Part shown: positions 30,538-40,002 of the stretch, piece by piece | How positions within the stretch are numbered: position 1 is the first letter of the stretch | Layout of the letters: each line of letters starts with the position of its first letter | Assembly (NCBI GenBank): GCA_003216715.1 | Contig: QCIK01000007.1 | Span: forward strand, 1-64,000 | Origin: Prochlorococcus sp. AG-402-L09 | Lineage (GTDB): Bacteria; Cyanobacteriota; Cyanobacteriia; PCC-6307; Cyanobiaceae | Direction: 5' to 3' | DNA: 64,000 nt | Made by a program: the position numbers and the translations under genes | Notes under the pieces: model-generated | The model's database searches: none | Seen by the model: only the letters and a program-made list of their open reading frames with translations | Told to the model about the DNA's origin: nothing

Positions 30538-30849
30538 ATGGTTGACTGTGCAAAACAAACTGAGGGAGACACTGCTGTTATTGATCGCGAAGTTCAGCGA
30601 GTACGAAAAGTATCTCCTAAGTACAAGGTTTTACTTCATAATGATCCAGTAAATACAATGGATTATGTAGTTGAAACTTTAAGACAAGTAGTTCCTCAAC
30701 TAAGTGAACAGGATGCTCTTAATATTATGTTGGAAACACATAATAATGGTATTGGACTTGTTATCGTTTGCGACTTAGAACCAGCTGAATTTTATTCTGA
30801 ATCTTTAAAGGCAAAAGGTCTAACAAGCACAATAGAAATAGAAAGCTGA
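30538..30849 (+). CDS. clpS: ATP-dependent Clp protease adaptor ClpS
   Basis: I place the start at ATG 30538 (MVDCAKQTEGDT), giving 103 residues. The core is intact: YKVLLHNDPVNTMDYVVETL, ALNIMLETHNNGIGLVIVCD and AEFYSESLKAKGLTSTIE. ClpS binds N-degron substrates and delivers them to ClpA/ClpC-ClpP. An upstream ATG at 30475 overlaps dapL by 4 bases and would add 21 non-conserved residues. It is 59 bases from the dapL stop codon. Confidence 0.9.
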   Translation: MVDCAKQTEGDTAVIDREVQRVRKVSPKYKVLLHNDPVNTMDYVVETLRQVVPQLSEQDALNIMLETHNNGIGLVIVCDLEPAEFYSESLKAKGLTSTIEIES

Positions 30850-30881
30850 AATTCTCAATAAATAAATTTTGGAATAGATGG

Positions 30882-31745
30882 TTGCATCAAAAAATGCAAT
30901 GGCTGCCTACCTTTAGCTTATTTTTATTTCTATATCCTGCAGGATGGTTCATTAGTCATTTATTTTACCTAATTAATCAGGATATTAGTGCAAATGATTT
31001 AAGTATTATTGGCACTATAATCACATTTTCTTTGTTTTTGATTCTTCTGCCTAGTTGGGGTAAAATTAGATGGAAAACTAATCACCTATGGCTATCAATA
31101 GGCTTAGATTTTAAAAATAAATTTAGAGCAATAAAAATATTTTTTAGTGGATTTATATTTTCATTTCTTCTGTTATTAATTTTTTCTCTATTTATTTTCT
31201 TATGCGGTTGGATTGAAAGTATTGGGTATATAAAAGTTGGTGCATTAATCAACGCAATATTATTGATATTTGGTATTGTTTTTGCTGAAGAGCTAGTTTT
31301 TCGAGCATGGTTATTGGAGGAAATGGTCCTTTTGTTTGGTTTGAGGAGAGGAATTATTTTCCAATCTGCAATTTTCAGTCTCGCCCACTATAGATCTGAT
31401 ATTGGGTTACTAGCTTTAATTCCTTTTTTGACTGGTCTTTTTCTGTTTGGAATAGTTTTAACTTTAAGACGAACTATTGATAATGGATCATTATTTGGTT
31501 GTATCGGTTTGCATGGTGGATTGGTTGGAATTTGGCATCTATTTGATTCGGGAATGGTTGTTTTTTCTATGCATACTCCTTATTTTTTACTTGGACCAAG
31601 CAAAGATATGATGAATCCCATTGGTAGCGTTGTTGGTATAACAATTTTATTGATAATTATATTTTTTCAACGAAGGCTTTTTTTAAGAACTGGGCGATTT
31701 TTAGCCTCGACAGTTAATGCTTCCTCTAAAGATGAAACTCCATAA
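30882..31745 (+). CDS. CPBP family intramembrane metalloprotease
   Basis: The 287-residue multi-span protein carries the Abi/CPBP signature: EELVFRAWLLEE (~residues 136-147), then FSLAHY (~165-170) with the second His, and GLHGG further on. These residues form a zinc site within the membrane in Rce1-like proteases. About seven hydrophobic segments are visible. The TTG at 30882 is the first common start codon, but the frame is open back towards clpS, so the start is uncertain. The 3' end overlaps the convergent radical SAM gene by 79 bases. Confidence 0.8.
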   Translation: MHQKMQWLPTFSLFLFLYPAGWFISHLFYLINQDISANDLSIIGTIITFSLFLILLPSWGKIRWKTNHLWLSIGLDFKNKFRAIKIFFSGFIFSFLLLLIFSLFIFLCGWIESIGYIKVGALINAILLIFGIVFAEELVFRAWLLEEMVLLFGLRRGIIFQSAIFSLAHYRSDIGLLALIPFLTGLFLFGIVLTLRRTIDNGSLFGCIGLHGGLVGIWHLFDSGMVVFSMHTPYFLLGPSKDMMNPIGSVVGITILLIIIFFQRRLFLRTGRFLASTVNASSKDETP

Positions 31746-33280
31746 TCTCTCTCTAATAAGTTCATGACTGTTCTACCGAAATCATTTGGATTTGTGTCAA
31801 ATGCCTCTAAACAAATCCTTCCAAACTCTTTACCCATTGGCTCTGGATTCCATAGGAGTTTTCTAGCAGTCCAAGGCATTAAACTCATAGGGTTATAACC
31901 AGGCTTTAATAAACCATTTTTCAATCCATACTCTTCTAGTAATGTGTGAGGTTGCAGTCCTATAAAAAATATAGAAGGCTCAACAATATCAGCTCCAAAA
32001 ATCTTCTCTAATTCTCTATGATATGCAACTGTTTGTCTTATTGTTTCTGGACGCTCGTCAATAACATTAAATGAATAATTTACTGAAACTTGTGCTTTGA
32101 AACCTGCTTTTGCTAAAAGTTCGCAATTTTTCAAAACGGTTTTTAAGTTATACCCCATCCTCATTTTTCTAACAAGTTCTTGAGAGCCAGAGGTTATTCC
32201 AATTTCGAAATAGCTCATGCCTGTTCGAACCATTAATTCAGCTAATTCTTTATCTAAATTGTCAGCTCTGATATATGCGGCCCAATGAATATCATGCAAT
32301 CCTTCATCATAAATAGATTGAAGAATATCTTTAGCATTTTGAATGTGTCCTCTGGAAGGTATAAATTGGGCATCAGTAAACCAAAAGCCACGAACCCCAT
32401 AGTTGTATAATTCTTTAATTTCTTTAATAACTTCACTTACAGGATTAATCCTTACTTTTTTACCTTCAATGACAGTATAAATGCAATAACAGCAGTTATG
32501 AGGACAACCCCTCTTGGTTTGTACTCCAATATAGAAATCTCCACCATCTAAATACCATTTAAATTCAGGCCAGATAGATTGAATGTAGCTATAATTACAT
32601 GCAGTTTTAACAATATTATTTGGCTTCTCATGAATAAGCTTATTCCTAGGTGATTCGCCAACTATAAAACATCTTTCATCAGTAATTGATTCATTTCTTA
32701 TTAATTTTTCTATTAATAACTCTCCCTCTCCTAATGAGATAATAGTGCCTTTTGGTAGTGATTTTTTTAGTTGATTATAAAAAACACTTACAGCACCTCC
32801 GCCTAATATTGCAGTTGCATTTTGCTTGAATCTCTTTGCATATTTTAATCCCTTTTTAATTAATCTTTGGTTTCTCCATATTTCTCCATAATGAGTTTTC
32901 ATTAGTTGAAAACCACCGAAAGCACCTCGAATTTTTTTTAGAGGATTTCTAGCATAAAAAACCTCAAATGAATTCTGTAATGGGTTTCCTCCTCTTCCAT
33001 CTACAGGAGCATAAATTTGTATGTCTCTCCATGAAAAAATGATTAATGTAGGGTGAAAATTTTTAATACTATTTATTAATATTCTTTCGACATCTAATAT
33101 TGGTAAGGATGCTAAATCTACGATTAATTGTTGAATTTCTGGAAAACATTTGTGAACATGATCAGCTAAATAAATTGGTCCAATTGGGAAAATTGGATTA
33201 CAAGGCAATCTGACATACAAGACCTTAACCTCTGATTTGGGTCCATGAATTTTTAATTCAGAAGTCAAATTTGCTTTCAT
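31667..33280 (-). CDS. B12-binding-domain radical SAM protein
   Basis: I place the start at ATG 33280 (MKANLTSELKIHG), giving 537 residues. The N-terminal ~200 residues resemble a cobalamin-binding-like fold (VLYVRLPCNPIFPIGPIYLA, ILGGGAVSVFY, SLGEGELLIEKLI). The radical SAM triad is RGCPHNCCYC (C-x3-C-x2-C) near residue 260, followed by GVRGFWFTDAQFIPSRGH and FEIGITSGSQELVRKMRMGY. The substrate is unknown; members are conserved in cyanobacteria. It converges with the CPBP gene and the two coding ends overlap by 79 bases. Confidence 0.85.
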   Translation of the reverse strand: MKANLTSELKIHGPKSEVKVLYVRLPCNPIFPIGPIYLADHVHKCFPEIQQLIVDLASLPILDVERILINSIKNFHPTLIIFSWRDIQIYAPVDGRGGNPLQNSFEVFYARNPLKKIRGAFGGFQLMKTHYGEIWRNQRLIKKGLKYAKRFKQNATAILGGGAVSVFYNQLKKSLPKGTIISLGEGELLIEKLIRNESITDERCFIVGESPRNKLIHEKPNNIVKTACNYSYIQSIWPEFKWYLDGGDFYIGVQTKRGCPHNCCYCIYTVIEGKKVRINPVSEVIKEIKELYNYGVRGFWFTDAQFIPSRGHIQNAKDILQSIYDEGLHDIHWAAYIRADNLDKELAELMVRTGMSYFEIGITSGSQELVRKMRMGYNLKTVLKNCELLAKAGFKAQVSVNYSFNVIDERPETIRQTVAYHRELEKIFGADIVEPSIFFIGLQPHTLLEEYGLKNGLLKPGYNPMSLMPWTARKLLWNPEPMGKEFGRICLEAFDTNPNDFGRTVMNLLERDYGVSSLEEALTVEAKNRPVLKKSLR

Positions 33281-33571
33281 CGAGACATCTTTTGATAGCA
33301 AAAACAATCAGTTAGAGATAAACACTAACAATTTGTTGACCTTTTTGATTGAAAATTAGATTAATGGTAAAAAGGTAGAAACTTCAAGTTCATTCAAAAT
33401 CTAGTCAAAACATAGTTGTAGAAGTCATTTTCACATTTTTCTGCTAGTAGAAGAATAAAAATATAATTGCAAGGAAAAGTTTTTTCCATAGGTTTTTTAA
33501 TTGATATTGATCAATTGCTTTAAAAAGCAAAAAATAGATCAGACTAAAGATATTGATTTAATGCTTGGATT

Positions 33572-34090
33572 ATGAATCCACCAATGACTTTGATTATATA
33601 CATTCTCAGCGGCGCTGCTCTAGGAAGTTTGATGCTGCTTAGTGGTATTCCTGCGGCTCCCCTTCTTGGCTCGATTTTAGCTGCAGGATGCTTAAGTATA
33701 ACTGGTCAATTTGAACCCGCTCAATGGCCTATAGGTACCAAAACTTTGCTTGGAATTGGAGTCGGGACTGTTATTGGAACAGGTATTAACCGAGATACAC
33801 TTTCAGAGTTACAAACGCTTTGGAAGCCAGCCATTCTAATTACTATTACTTTGATTCTTACAGGTCTGTTTATTGGATTTCTAGTAGTTCGTTTATTTGG
33901 AATTGATCCTTTAATCGCTTTGTTAGGTTCTGCGCCGGGCGGAACACTTGGTATGAGTCTGGTTGGAGCTGAGCTTGGAGTGGGAGCTGCAGTAGCGGCA
34001 ATTCATGCATTTAGATTGATAACTGTTTTATTAATTACTCCAGCTATCGTTAAGTATTTAGCACCTATTGTTAATGTGAATGTAAATTAG
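33572..34090 (+). CDS. AbrB-family (duplicated-domain) membrane protein, half length
   Basis: The 172-residue hydrophobic protein resembles one copy of the AbrB duplication membrane domain: GSLMLLSGIPAAPLLGSILA, GIGVGTVIGTGINRDTL, and GSAPGGTLGMSLVGAELG followed by AAIHAFRLITVLL. Full-length members have two such copies (~350 residues); picocyanobacteria often carry the half-length form. It is unrelated to the DNA-binding AbrB regulator. Possible transport function is not established. Confidence 0.75.
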   Translation: MNPPMTLIIYILSGAALGSLMLLSGIPAAPLLGSILAAGCLSITGQFEPAQWPIGTKTLLGIGVGTVIGTGINRDTLSELQTLWKPAILITITLILTGLFIGFLVVRLFGIDPLIALLGSAPGGTLGMSLVGAELGVGAAVAAIHAFRLITVLLITPAIVKYLAPIVNVNVN

Positions 34091-34141
34091 ATATTTAAGA
34101 ATAAAAAGTTAATAAAAATGATTTAATAGTTGTTTTTAGGA

Positions 34142-34366
34142 TTATAAAATTTTCCAAACAGGGTTTTCTGGAATATTAGGTCCTTTATATTTATCCAATG
34201 GTTCTGTAGTACTTATGCGCCAATCAGGAACGCGACATTGGACATAAGATGGATTGCAAATAAGTACGCCTGGACTCTCATCTTTCTTGTATGTAAAACC
34301 TCCTTTCCATACTCCTCCATCTTGGAGTGAACCTTTAAACCAAACCCAGCAATTTTCTTTTTCCAT
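34142..34366 (-). CDS. Conserved-looking hypothetical protein, 74 aa
   Basis: The protein has an aromatic-rich pattern (ENCWVWFKGSLQDGGVWKGG, NPSYVQCRVPDWRISTTEPL) and no membrane segment. It ends with PENPVWKIL. The composition and clean start support a real gene, but I do not recognise the family. It lies 58 bases from the rpsU stop codon on the same strand, possibly cotranscribed after rpsU. Confidence 0.6.
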   Translation of the reverse strand: MEKENCWVWFKGSLQDGGVWKGGFTYKKDESPGVLICNPSYVQCRVPDWRISTTEPLDKYKGPNIPENPVWKIL

Positions 34367-34424
34367 TAGATAAAGCTAATAAGCACGAATTATTTAAATG
34401 TTTTGACCCTTTTTTAGATATTGT

Positions 34425-34601
34425 TTACCTTCTTCTGCTTCTCCGCCTTTGTTGCAATTTCCGCTTATATTTTTCAACAGGGGTTTCATGGTGACGCAAT
34501 CGCTTTAATTCTCCAAAGATGCCGGCTTTGGAAACTTGACGTTTAAAACGGCGAAGTGCTGATTCAATGCCTTCGTTTTCTCCAACAGTTACTTGAGTCA
34601 A
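34425..34601 (-). CDS. rpsU: 30S ribosomal protein S21
   Basis: A TTG start at 34601 opens a 58-codon frame: [40 protein letters not shown], then [17 protein letters not shown]. This is a full S21, which helps pair the 30S subunit with mRNA. No ATG or GTG lies in a suitable position, so TTG initiation is supported by homology. Confidence 0.93.
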   Translation of the reverse strand: MTQVTVGENEGIESALRRFKRQVSKAGIFGELKRLRHHETPVEKYKRKLQQRRRSRRR

Positions 34602-34796
34602 AAAGATAAAAAATTCTATTGGATAATTTTACAGGACGATAAAGCATATTTTTGTTTTGACCTTTTTGGGACAAAAAGATCTAGTATGTTTTCTGAATTA
34701 TCCAAATAGCTTTCTTCAAGTTTTGCTTATTAGCCAAATCATTGAGGTTTTCTCCTTTTCGGACCATTCATTATTACTTCTAAGGTCCGTTAGCCA

Positions 34797-35045
34797 ATGA
34801 CTATTTACATAGGGAATCTCTCTTTTGATGCTGAGGTCGAAGATATTGTTGGTGTTTTTACCAGTTATGGTGAAGTTACTAATTGTAAGCTGCCATTAGA
34901 AAGAGAAACTGGAAGGAAAAGAGGCTTCGCTTTTGTTGATATGGGTGACGATGCACAAGAACAAAAAGCAATAGATGATCTTCAAGATGTTGAATGGATG
35001 GGTAGAGCTATCAGGGTTACAAAAGCTAGACCGAAAAATAATTGA
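34797..35045 (+). CDS. RNA-recognition-motif (RRM) protein
   Basis: The 82-residue protein is a single RRM. RNP2 is IYIGNLSF (residues 3-10) and RNP1 is KRGFAFVDM (~residues 41-49). It is the short cyanobacterial Rbp form, without a Gly-rich tail. Such proteins bind RNA, and some are cold-induced or help localise thylakoid-protein mRNAs. The ~195-base upstream region contains no other gene. Confidence 0.92.
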   Translation: MTIYIGNLSFDAEVEDIVGVFTSYGEVTNCKLPLERETGRKRGFAFVDMGDDAQEQKAIDDLQDVEWMGRAIRVTKARPKNN

Positions 35046-35202
35046 TTGGATTCGGAAATTTTTTCACTAGCAAAACTGAAATGAGCTCGATATGAAGGTT
35101 TTTTTAAATCTTCATTAATTTTAGATTTCAGTCTATTAGCGATTAAAGCATTTTCTCGAATTAATGCTGTAATGATTAGAAGTTAAGAGCGATGCTTTTT
35201 TA

Positions 35203-35475
35203 ATGCTTTACTCAACAATCCCTTTCTCTACAATCACGTTTGGTGGATTTAATCCTTTAGCTGCAATTGCTGGTTTAGTGATCTTTTTTCAGATCTCTCA
35301 AATTTACTATTATGGATTACCGGAGAATGAACCATCAGTTGAGCTTTCTGAGACAGGCTCTTATAAGTACCTTCAAAAACAATTTATAGGTGTTCAAGTA
35401 GTTACTGCTCTAATTGCTGCTTCAGTTATGCTTGCAGGCCCTGACAAGATATTTTTCCCTTTTAAATATTTTTAA
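35203..35475 (+). CDS. Hypothetical two-span membrane protein, 90 aa
   Basis: The protein has two hydrophobic segments: FGGFNPLAAIAGLVIFFQIS (~13-32) and VVTALIAASVMLAGP (~66-80). Between them is a polar loop (LPENEPSVELSETGSYKYLQ). I do not recognise the family. A strong terminator 27 bases after the stop codon shows that it is a transcription unit end. Confidence 0.65.
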   Translation: MLYSTIPFSTITFGGFNPLAAIAGLVIFFQISQIYYYGLPENEPSVELSETGSYKYLQKQFIGVQVVTALIAASVMLAGPDKIFFPFKYF

Positions 35476-35502
35476 ACTCTAAATAAAATAGATTTTATTT
35501 TC

Positions 35503-35529
35503 AAGGCAGCTCATTGAGCTGCCTTTTTT
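35503..35529 (+). terminator. Rho-independent terminator
   Basis: AAGGCAGCTC (35503-35512) pairs perfectly with GAGCTGCCTT (35516-35525) around a 3-base loop and runs into TTTTTT. It ends the 90-residue membrane protein gene. Confidence 0.9.
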
Positions 35530-35689
35530 AAGTGTTTGACAATTAGCTTGAATTAATAATTAATTTTTAAAATAAATTTATGTACTTAATCTTTTATTTG
35601 ACTATTTCGTTTTGGAATCGCCACTATGTTCATAATGAACGCCAATTCATGGATTAGATGTTTTTAATAGTGTATATAGTTTATCTATT

Positions 35690-35866
35690 ATGAAATCAAA
35701 TCAACGTAGTTCTGGTAATTTTCAAGAAATAGTTAATAGAAATAAAAAGGTGGTTTCAACTGAAAACCTTAATTACTTGTATCCCAATGGTCATCGTATG
35801 ACTAATCAAATGAGATGGTTTAAAGGTAGTCGAGATAGGGGTTTGAGCTCTGATATTGCAGCATGA
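35690..35866 (+). CDS. Small basic hypothetical protein, 58 aa
   Basis: An ATG at 35690 opens a 58-codon frame ending with TGA at 35864-35866. The peptide is basic and polar (MKSNQRSSGNFQEIVNRNKK, then NGHRMTNQMRWFKGSRDRGL). The codon pattern is coding-like, and it stands in the same run as the next small ORF. The family is not recognised. Confidence 0.45.
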   Translation: MKSNQRSSGNFQEIVNRNKKVVSTENLNYLYPNGHRMTNQMRWFKGSRDRGLSSDIAA

Positions 35867-35907
35867 AAAAGAGAATAAAAAACTAATTATTTATTAACAA
35901 AAAAGAA

Positions 35908-36045
35908 ATGAGAAAAACAAAAAAAAATCATAAAAGTAATCCTGATCCCTATGAAGATATGATTAGATCAGAGCAGCTTGATCCTTATGAATCTCTAATC
36001 AAATCAAATCATCTTCTCAAAAAAAATAACAAATTAATTAAATAA
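35908..36045 (+). CDS. Small protein with internal tandem DPYE motif, 45 aa
   Basis: An ATG at 35908 opens a 45-codon frame ending with TAA at 36043-36045. The centre is a near-exact duplication: DPYEDMIRS followed by DPYESLIKS, separated by EQL. The ends are Lys- and Asn-rich. It lies 41 bases after the 58-residue ORF. The duplicated amphipathic unit suggests a binding motif. The family is not recognised. Confidence 0.45.
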   Translation: MRKTKKNHKSNPDPYEDMIRSEQLDPYESLIKSNHLLKKNNKLIK

Positions 36046-36093
36046 TACGTATTATCGATAACAATTAAAAGTTTAAGATTAGTTTTGTATTAA

Positions 36094-36123
36094 AAAAGCC
36101 TCCTATTAAGATAGGAGGCTTTT
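36094..36123 (-). terminator. Rho-independent terminator of the porin gene
   Basis: A perfect 13-bp stem (AAAAGCCTCCTAT / ATAGGAGGCTTTT) with a 4-base loop lies 17 bases after the porin stop codon. The T run is on the minus strand; the element is nearly symmetric and may also work on the plus strand. Confidence 0.92.
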
Positions 36124-36140
36124 GATTTTAACTTTTAGAC

Positions 36141-37148
36141 TTAGAAGCTGAAATAAGTTTCAGCAACTACACCAGTGTCATCATCGCCAGTACTTGTGTC
36201 TTCTACTGTGAAGAATCCTGCTGTGAGAGAGACATAGTCATTAAGTCCATAGGTATAAGAGACTTCAAATCCTGTTGAATCTAAAGAATCACTACCATCA
36301 ACATCAGTTGAATTGTAAGCAGCACTTAATGTTCCTGGACCAACTTCGTAGTCAACACCAACGAACAAGTCAGTTGCATCAGCACCTGTTTCTGGATCTG
36401 TTGTGTCATAAGCAACGCTGAATGTTGCATCAAGTGACTCTGGGCTGTAGTAGATACCACCACCAAATGTGTCATAGCCTTCACCCGCTTCGCCGTCGTT
36501 AGTCGCGAGTACTAAACCGCCACCAAATCCATCGCCGTCATAGCCAAGAGTGAAAGTAGATACATCATCACCATCATCAGCACCGATTCCTACTGTTGAA
36601 TCAGAGCCGCCAACAGAAACGAAGCTAACAGATCCGACGAATCCATTGTCTCCAGAGTAAGCAACACCAACTCCAGGACCAGTTTCATTGCCGGCTAAAG
36701 AATAAGGCATGCTGCCTAATCTGAAGGCATCTGAGTAAGCAGATGTTGTTGCAGCAACAACATCATCTTGGTCAAGCAAAGGACCAGCTGTTACTTCTAG
36801 ATCGCCAACTGGGAAGGAATAAAATAATGAATGCAAAGTAATAGCACCAGTTCCACCGACTGAGCTATCCATACTTGCTAATGGACCACTAGCATTACCA
36901 GTTTCCATGCCCATGTAAAGCATGTCTTCCCCAGTAAAACTTGAAGTTACATCAAGTCCATAGCCGTATTGCATATAGAGTTCTTCTTCCGTATCACTTG
37001 TTCCGCCATCGGCAACAGAGCCGATAGTAAAAACAGCACCACCAGAAAGAGATGTCGTAGATGAAAATGCAGTATCTGCATTAACTGCAACAGGAGCCAT
37101 TAGGCCCAATGCAGCAGGAGCTACAAGCAAACGCTGAAAAAGCTTCAT
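36141..37148 (-). CDS. Outer-membrane porin, SLH-less type
   Basis: The start is ATG 37148. The signal peptide MKLFQRLLVAPAALGLMAPV-AVNA is the one typical of picocyanobacterial Som-like porins. The mature part of ~311 residues is acidic and Gly/Asp/Ser-rich. It shows alternating beta-strand periodicity and ends in an aromatic residue (VAETYFSF), as expected for a beta-barrel recognised by BamA. The SLH peptidoglycan-anchoring domain seen in classic Som porins is absent. A related porin is at 60550-61749. Confidence 0.82.
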   Translation of the reverse strand: MKLFQRLLVAPAALGLMAPVAVNADTAFSSTTSLSGGAVFTIGSVADGGTSDTEEELYMQYGYGLDVTSSFTGEDMLYMGMETGNASGPLASMDSSVGGTGAITLHSLFYSFPVGDLEVTAGPLLDQDDVVAATTSAYSDAFRLGSMPYSLAGNETGPGVGVAYSGDNGFVGSVSFVSVGGSDSTVGIGADDGDDVSTFTLGYDGDGFGGGLVLATNDGEAGEGYDTFGGGIYYSPESLDATFSVAYDTTDPETGADATDLFVGVDYEVGPGTLSAAYNSTDVDGSDSLDSTGFEVSYTYGLNDYVSLTAGFFTVEDTSTGDDDTGVVAETYFSF

Positions 37149-37375
37149 TGTGTCCTCACACAAATTAAGAGCAATTTATTGTGACAATGAGTATTCAAAT
37201 CTGGTGTATTAGTTGTTACATTGCTAGACAATTTTTTGTATCTTCAAATACATTCTGAAATTGATTCAATCTATTGTTTTGATAGATTTGTAGTTTAATT
37301 AATTATTTTTGATTAAGGATATCTTTGATTAACTTTGAACTATCTAATTAAATTGAGTTCCAAAGACTTTAATAA

Positions 37376-37555
37376 TTATTCGTTGTCGATAGAACTTGCC
37401 TCAGAACCTAAGGCAGATGAAACCCATGTCGATACTATGGGAGAAACATTTGATAATTTATTAAGGAAAATTCTTTCTTCTAGGGTAACTAATTGATTAG
37501 TTTCTAATCGATTGAGTATATTTTTTATTCTTATTCTTGTTGCTGTGGAGATCAT
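37376..37555 (-). CDS. Small hypothetical protein, 59 aa
   Basis: An ATG at 37555 opens a 59-codon frame ending with TAA at 37376-37378. The peptide is helical (ISTATRIRIKNILNRLETNQ, LVTLEERIFLNKLSNVSPIV) and ends in an acidic tail (SEASSIDNE). The pattern of spaced Leu and Ile suggests a folded helical protein. The family is not recognised. Confidence 0.5.
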   Translation of the reverse strand: MISTATRIRIKNILNRLETNQLVTLEERIFLNKLSNVSPIVSTWVSSALGSEASSIDNE

Positions 37556-37712
37556 TAAATTTTTAATTTTTTTATAACTAATTGGTCTTGAAGGAGATGT
37601 TCATATTGGACATATTAAGAAAAATTTTATATTTTTGCTTACACCTTTTGTATAAAAAATTACAAATAGTTTTTTATTTATTTGTTTTAATTTCAACAAA
37701 TAATTGAAAGTT

Positions 37713-37940
37713 ATGGTCGATTTCTCTTATAGAAACATCACTTCTAGTATGGTCGTACTGAAATGTATTGGACCTAATAGATTTTTTCTAGAACGAGCTA
37801 TTTTCCCCCAAGAAGTCTTCTCATCTATGGCACCAGAGGGGTCGCAGTTAGAAATTTGGGGCATAGAGTCTTATGGCCCAAACTTAGAGCAACGTCTAAG
37901 AATATCGGCTTCAAATGCAGAAGATTCACTTGTGGCTTAA
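37713..37940 (+). CDS. DUF1830 family protein
   Basis: I take ATG 37713 (MVDFSYRNITSSMVVLKCIG), giving 75 residues. The sequence GPNRFFLERAIFPQEVFSSM, then APEGSQLEIWG, matches DUF1830, a short cyanobacterial family of unknown function. It converges on ureC, 24 bases away. Confidence 0.75.
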   Translation: MVDFSYRNITSSMVVLKCIGPNRFFLERAIFPQEVFSSMAPEGSQLEIWGIESYGPNLEQRLRISASNAEDSLVA

Positions 37941-37963
37941 CATCTTTTGCAATTTAGGATCAA

Positions 37964-39673
37964 TTAAAGCAATAGATATCTTTGCGTAAGTGGTAGTGAT
38001 TCAGCTGGTTCACAAGTCAAAAGTTCTCCGTTTGCAAAAACTTCATATGTTTGAGGGTCTACTTCGATTTTTGGTCTTGCATCATTTAGTTTCATTGATT
38101 GTTTAGATATTTTTCTTGTGTCTTTAACAGGAGCATAAGATCGTTCTAATTTGAGTCGTACAGGAATATCAGCGTCTATTGCGCTCTCACTTAAGAAAGT
38201 CAGACATGTATGATTTATCGCTTTTCCAAAGGAAGAAAACATTGGACGACCATGGACAGGTTGTGGTGTGGGAATAGAGGCATTTGCATCTCCCATTTGA
38301 GCCCATGCGATAGATCCTCCTTTGACTACTAAGTCAGGTTTTATTCCAAAAAAGCCAGGCTTCCAAAGTACTAAATCTGCGAGTTTGCCAATTTCTACCG
38401 ATCCAACATGGTCACTGATTCCATGTGCTATCGCTGGGTTAATGGTTACCTTTGAGATATATCTTTTCAGGCGATGATTATCATTCCTTTGATTATCCTC
38501 TGGTAAGGCTCCTCTTTGAACTTTCATTTTATGAGCAGTTTGAAAAGTCCGACTAATAACCTCCCCAACTCTACCCATAGCCTGGGAGTCACTAGCAATA
38601 ATAGAAAAGGCTCCTAAATCGTGGAGTATGTCTTCAGCAGCAATAGTTTCACGACGTATTCTTGACTCGGCGAATGCGACATCCTCTGGAATTTTGGGAT
38701 CCAAATGATGACAAACCATCAACATGTCTAAATGCTCCTCAAGAGTATTTAGAGTGAAAGGTCTGGTGGGATTTGTACTGCTAGGGATCACATTAGATTC
38801 CCCACAAATTTTTATAATGTCGGGAGCATGACCACCTCCAGCTCCTTCAGTATGGAAAGTATGAATTGTTCTTCCTTTTATTGCACGAATTGTATCTTCA
38901 ACAAAACCAGCTTCGTTTAGGGTATCTGTATGAATACAAACTTGTACGTCTAATTGATCTGCAACACTTAGGCAAGAATCAATACAGGCCGGTGTCGTTC
39001 CCCAGTCTTCATGAAGTTTTAACCCACAAGCACCTGCTCTTACTTGTTCCTCTAATGCTGCTTTGTTAGTTGCATTGCCTTTTCCAAAGAATCCCAGATT
39101 AATAGGAAATCCCTCTGCTGATTGCAACATTCTTGAGATATGAAATGCTCCAGGCGTACATGTAGTTGCATTAGTACCAGTTGCTGGACCTGTCCCCCCT
39201 CCGAGCATTGTGGTGATCCCACTAGCTAAAGCAGTTTCTATTTGTTGTGGACAGATAAAGTGAATATGACTATCAATGGCTCCCGCAGTAATAATGTTTC
39301 CTTCTCCTGCGATTGCTTCTGTACTGGCTCCTACAATAATGTTGACACCTTCTTGAGTATCAGGATTACCAGCTTTGCCGATGCCTGAAATTTTCCCGTC
39401 TTTAATCCCAATATCTGCTTTAACAATTCCCCACCAATCCAGAATGAGTGCATTCGTAATGACTGTATCTACTACTCCATTGTCTCTACTTTGTTGTGAT
39501 TGTCCCATTCCATCACGAATAACTTTACCGCCACCAAATTTAACTTCGTCTCCATAGTGAGTATGGTCCTCTTCGACTTCAAGGATTAAGTCTGTATCGG
39601 CAAGTCTAATACGATCCCCTTTTGTAGGACCATAAGTCTCTGCATAAGCTTGGCGAGAAATTTTGAAAGGCAT
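37964..39673 (-). CDS. ureC: Urease subunit alpha
   Basis: The 569-residue catalytic subunit hydrolyses urea to ammonia and carbamate at a dinickel site. Visible features are [11 protein letters not shown] (His ligands), [16 protein letters not shown] with the Lys that becomes carbamylated, [23 protein letters not shown], the flap [22 protein letters not shown] with Cys and His, and [12 protein letters not shown] with the Asp ligand. It is last in the minus-strand unit ureD-ureA-ureB-ureC and follows ureB by 1 base. Confidence 0.98.
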   Translation of the reverse strand: MPFKISRQAYAETYGPTKGDRIRLADTDLILEVEEDHTHYGDEVKFGGGKVIRDGMGQSQQSRDNGVVDTVITNALILDWWGIVKADIGIKDGKISGIGKAGNPDTQEGVNIIVGASTEAIAGEGNIITAGAIDSHIHFICPQQIETALASGITTMLGGGTGPATGTNATTCTPGAFHISRMLQSAEGFPINLGFFGKGNATNKAALEEQVRAGACGLKLHEDWGTTPACIDSCLSVADQLDVQVCIHTDTLNEAGFVEDTIRAIKGRTIHTFHTEGAGGGHAPDIIKICGESNVIPSSTNPTRPFTLNTLEEHLDMLMVCHHLDPKIPEDVAFAESRIRRETIAAEDILHDLGAFSIIASDSQAMGRVGEVISRTFQTAHKMKVQRGALPEDNQRNDNHRLKRYISKVTINPAIAHGISDHVGSVEIGKLADLVLWKPGFFGIKPDLVVKGGSIAWAQMGDANASIPTPQPVHGRPMFSSFGKAINHTCLTFLSESAIDADIPVRLKLERSYAPVKDTRKISKQSMKLNDARPKIEVDPQTYEVFANGELLTCEPAESLPLTQRYLLL

Positions 39674-39674
39674 T

Positions 39675-39995
39675 TTATTTTTGAAGTGAATCGTTTATGA
39701 GTCCATTAAATCCAAAAACTTTACGGTCTCCTGCATAGGGCACAAGACTAACTTCTCTTTGGTCACCTGGCTCAAATCTAATAGCTGTCCCAGCTGGGAT
39801 GTCTAGTCTTTTGCCAAGAGATTTTTGACGATCAAATTCTAAACCTTTGTTTGATTCAAAGAAATGATAATGAGAGCCGATCTGAATTGGACGATCAGAA
39901 ATGTTAGCGACTTTTAGAGTCGTTACTTCTCTTCCCTTATTGAGTTCAATAAAACCATCTTCGGGCAAAAGTTCTCCAGGAATTAAATAAGACAT
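39675..39995 (-). CDS. ureB: Urease subunit beta
   Basis: The 106-residue protein matches the urease beta subunit ([60 protein letters not shown]). It packs with UreA and UreC in the holoenzyme. It lies 7 bases after ureA and 1 base before ureC. Confidence 0.97.
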   Translation of the reverse strand: MSYLIPGELLPEDGFIELNKGREVTTLKVANISDRPIQIGSHYHFFESNKGLEFDRQKSLGKRLDIPAGTAIRFEPGDQREVSLVPYAGDRKVFGFNGLINDSLQK

Positions 39996-40002
39996 AATTT
40001 AG

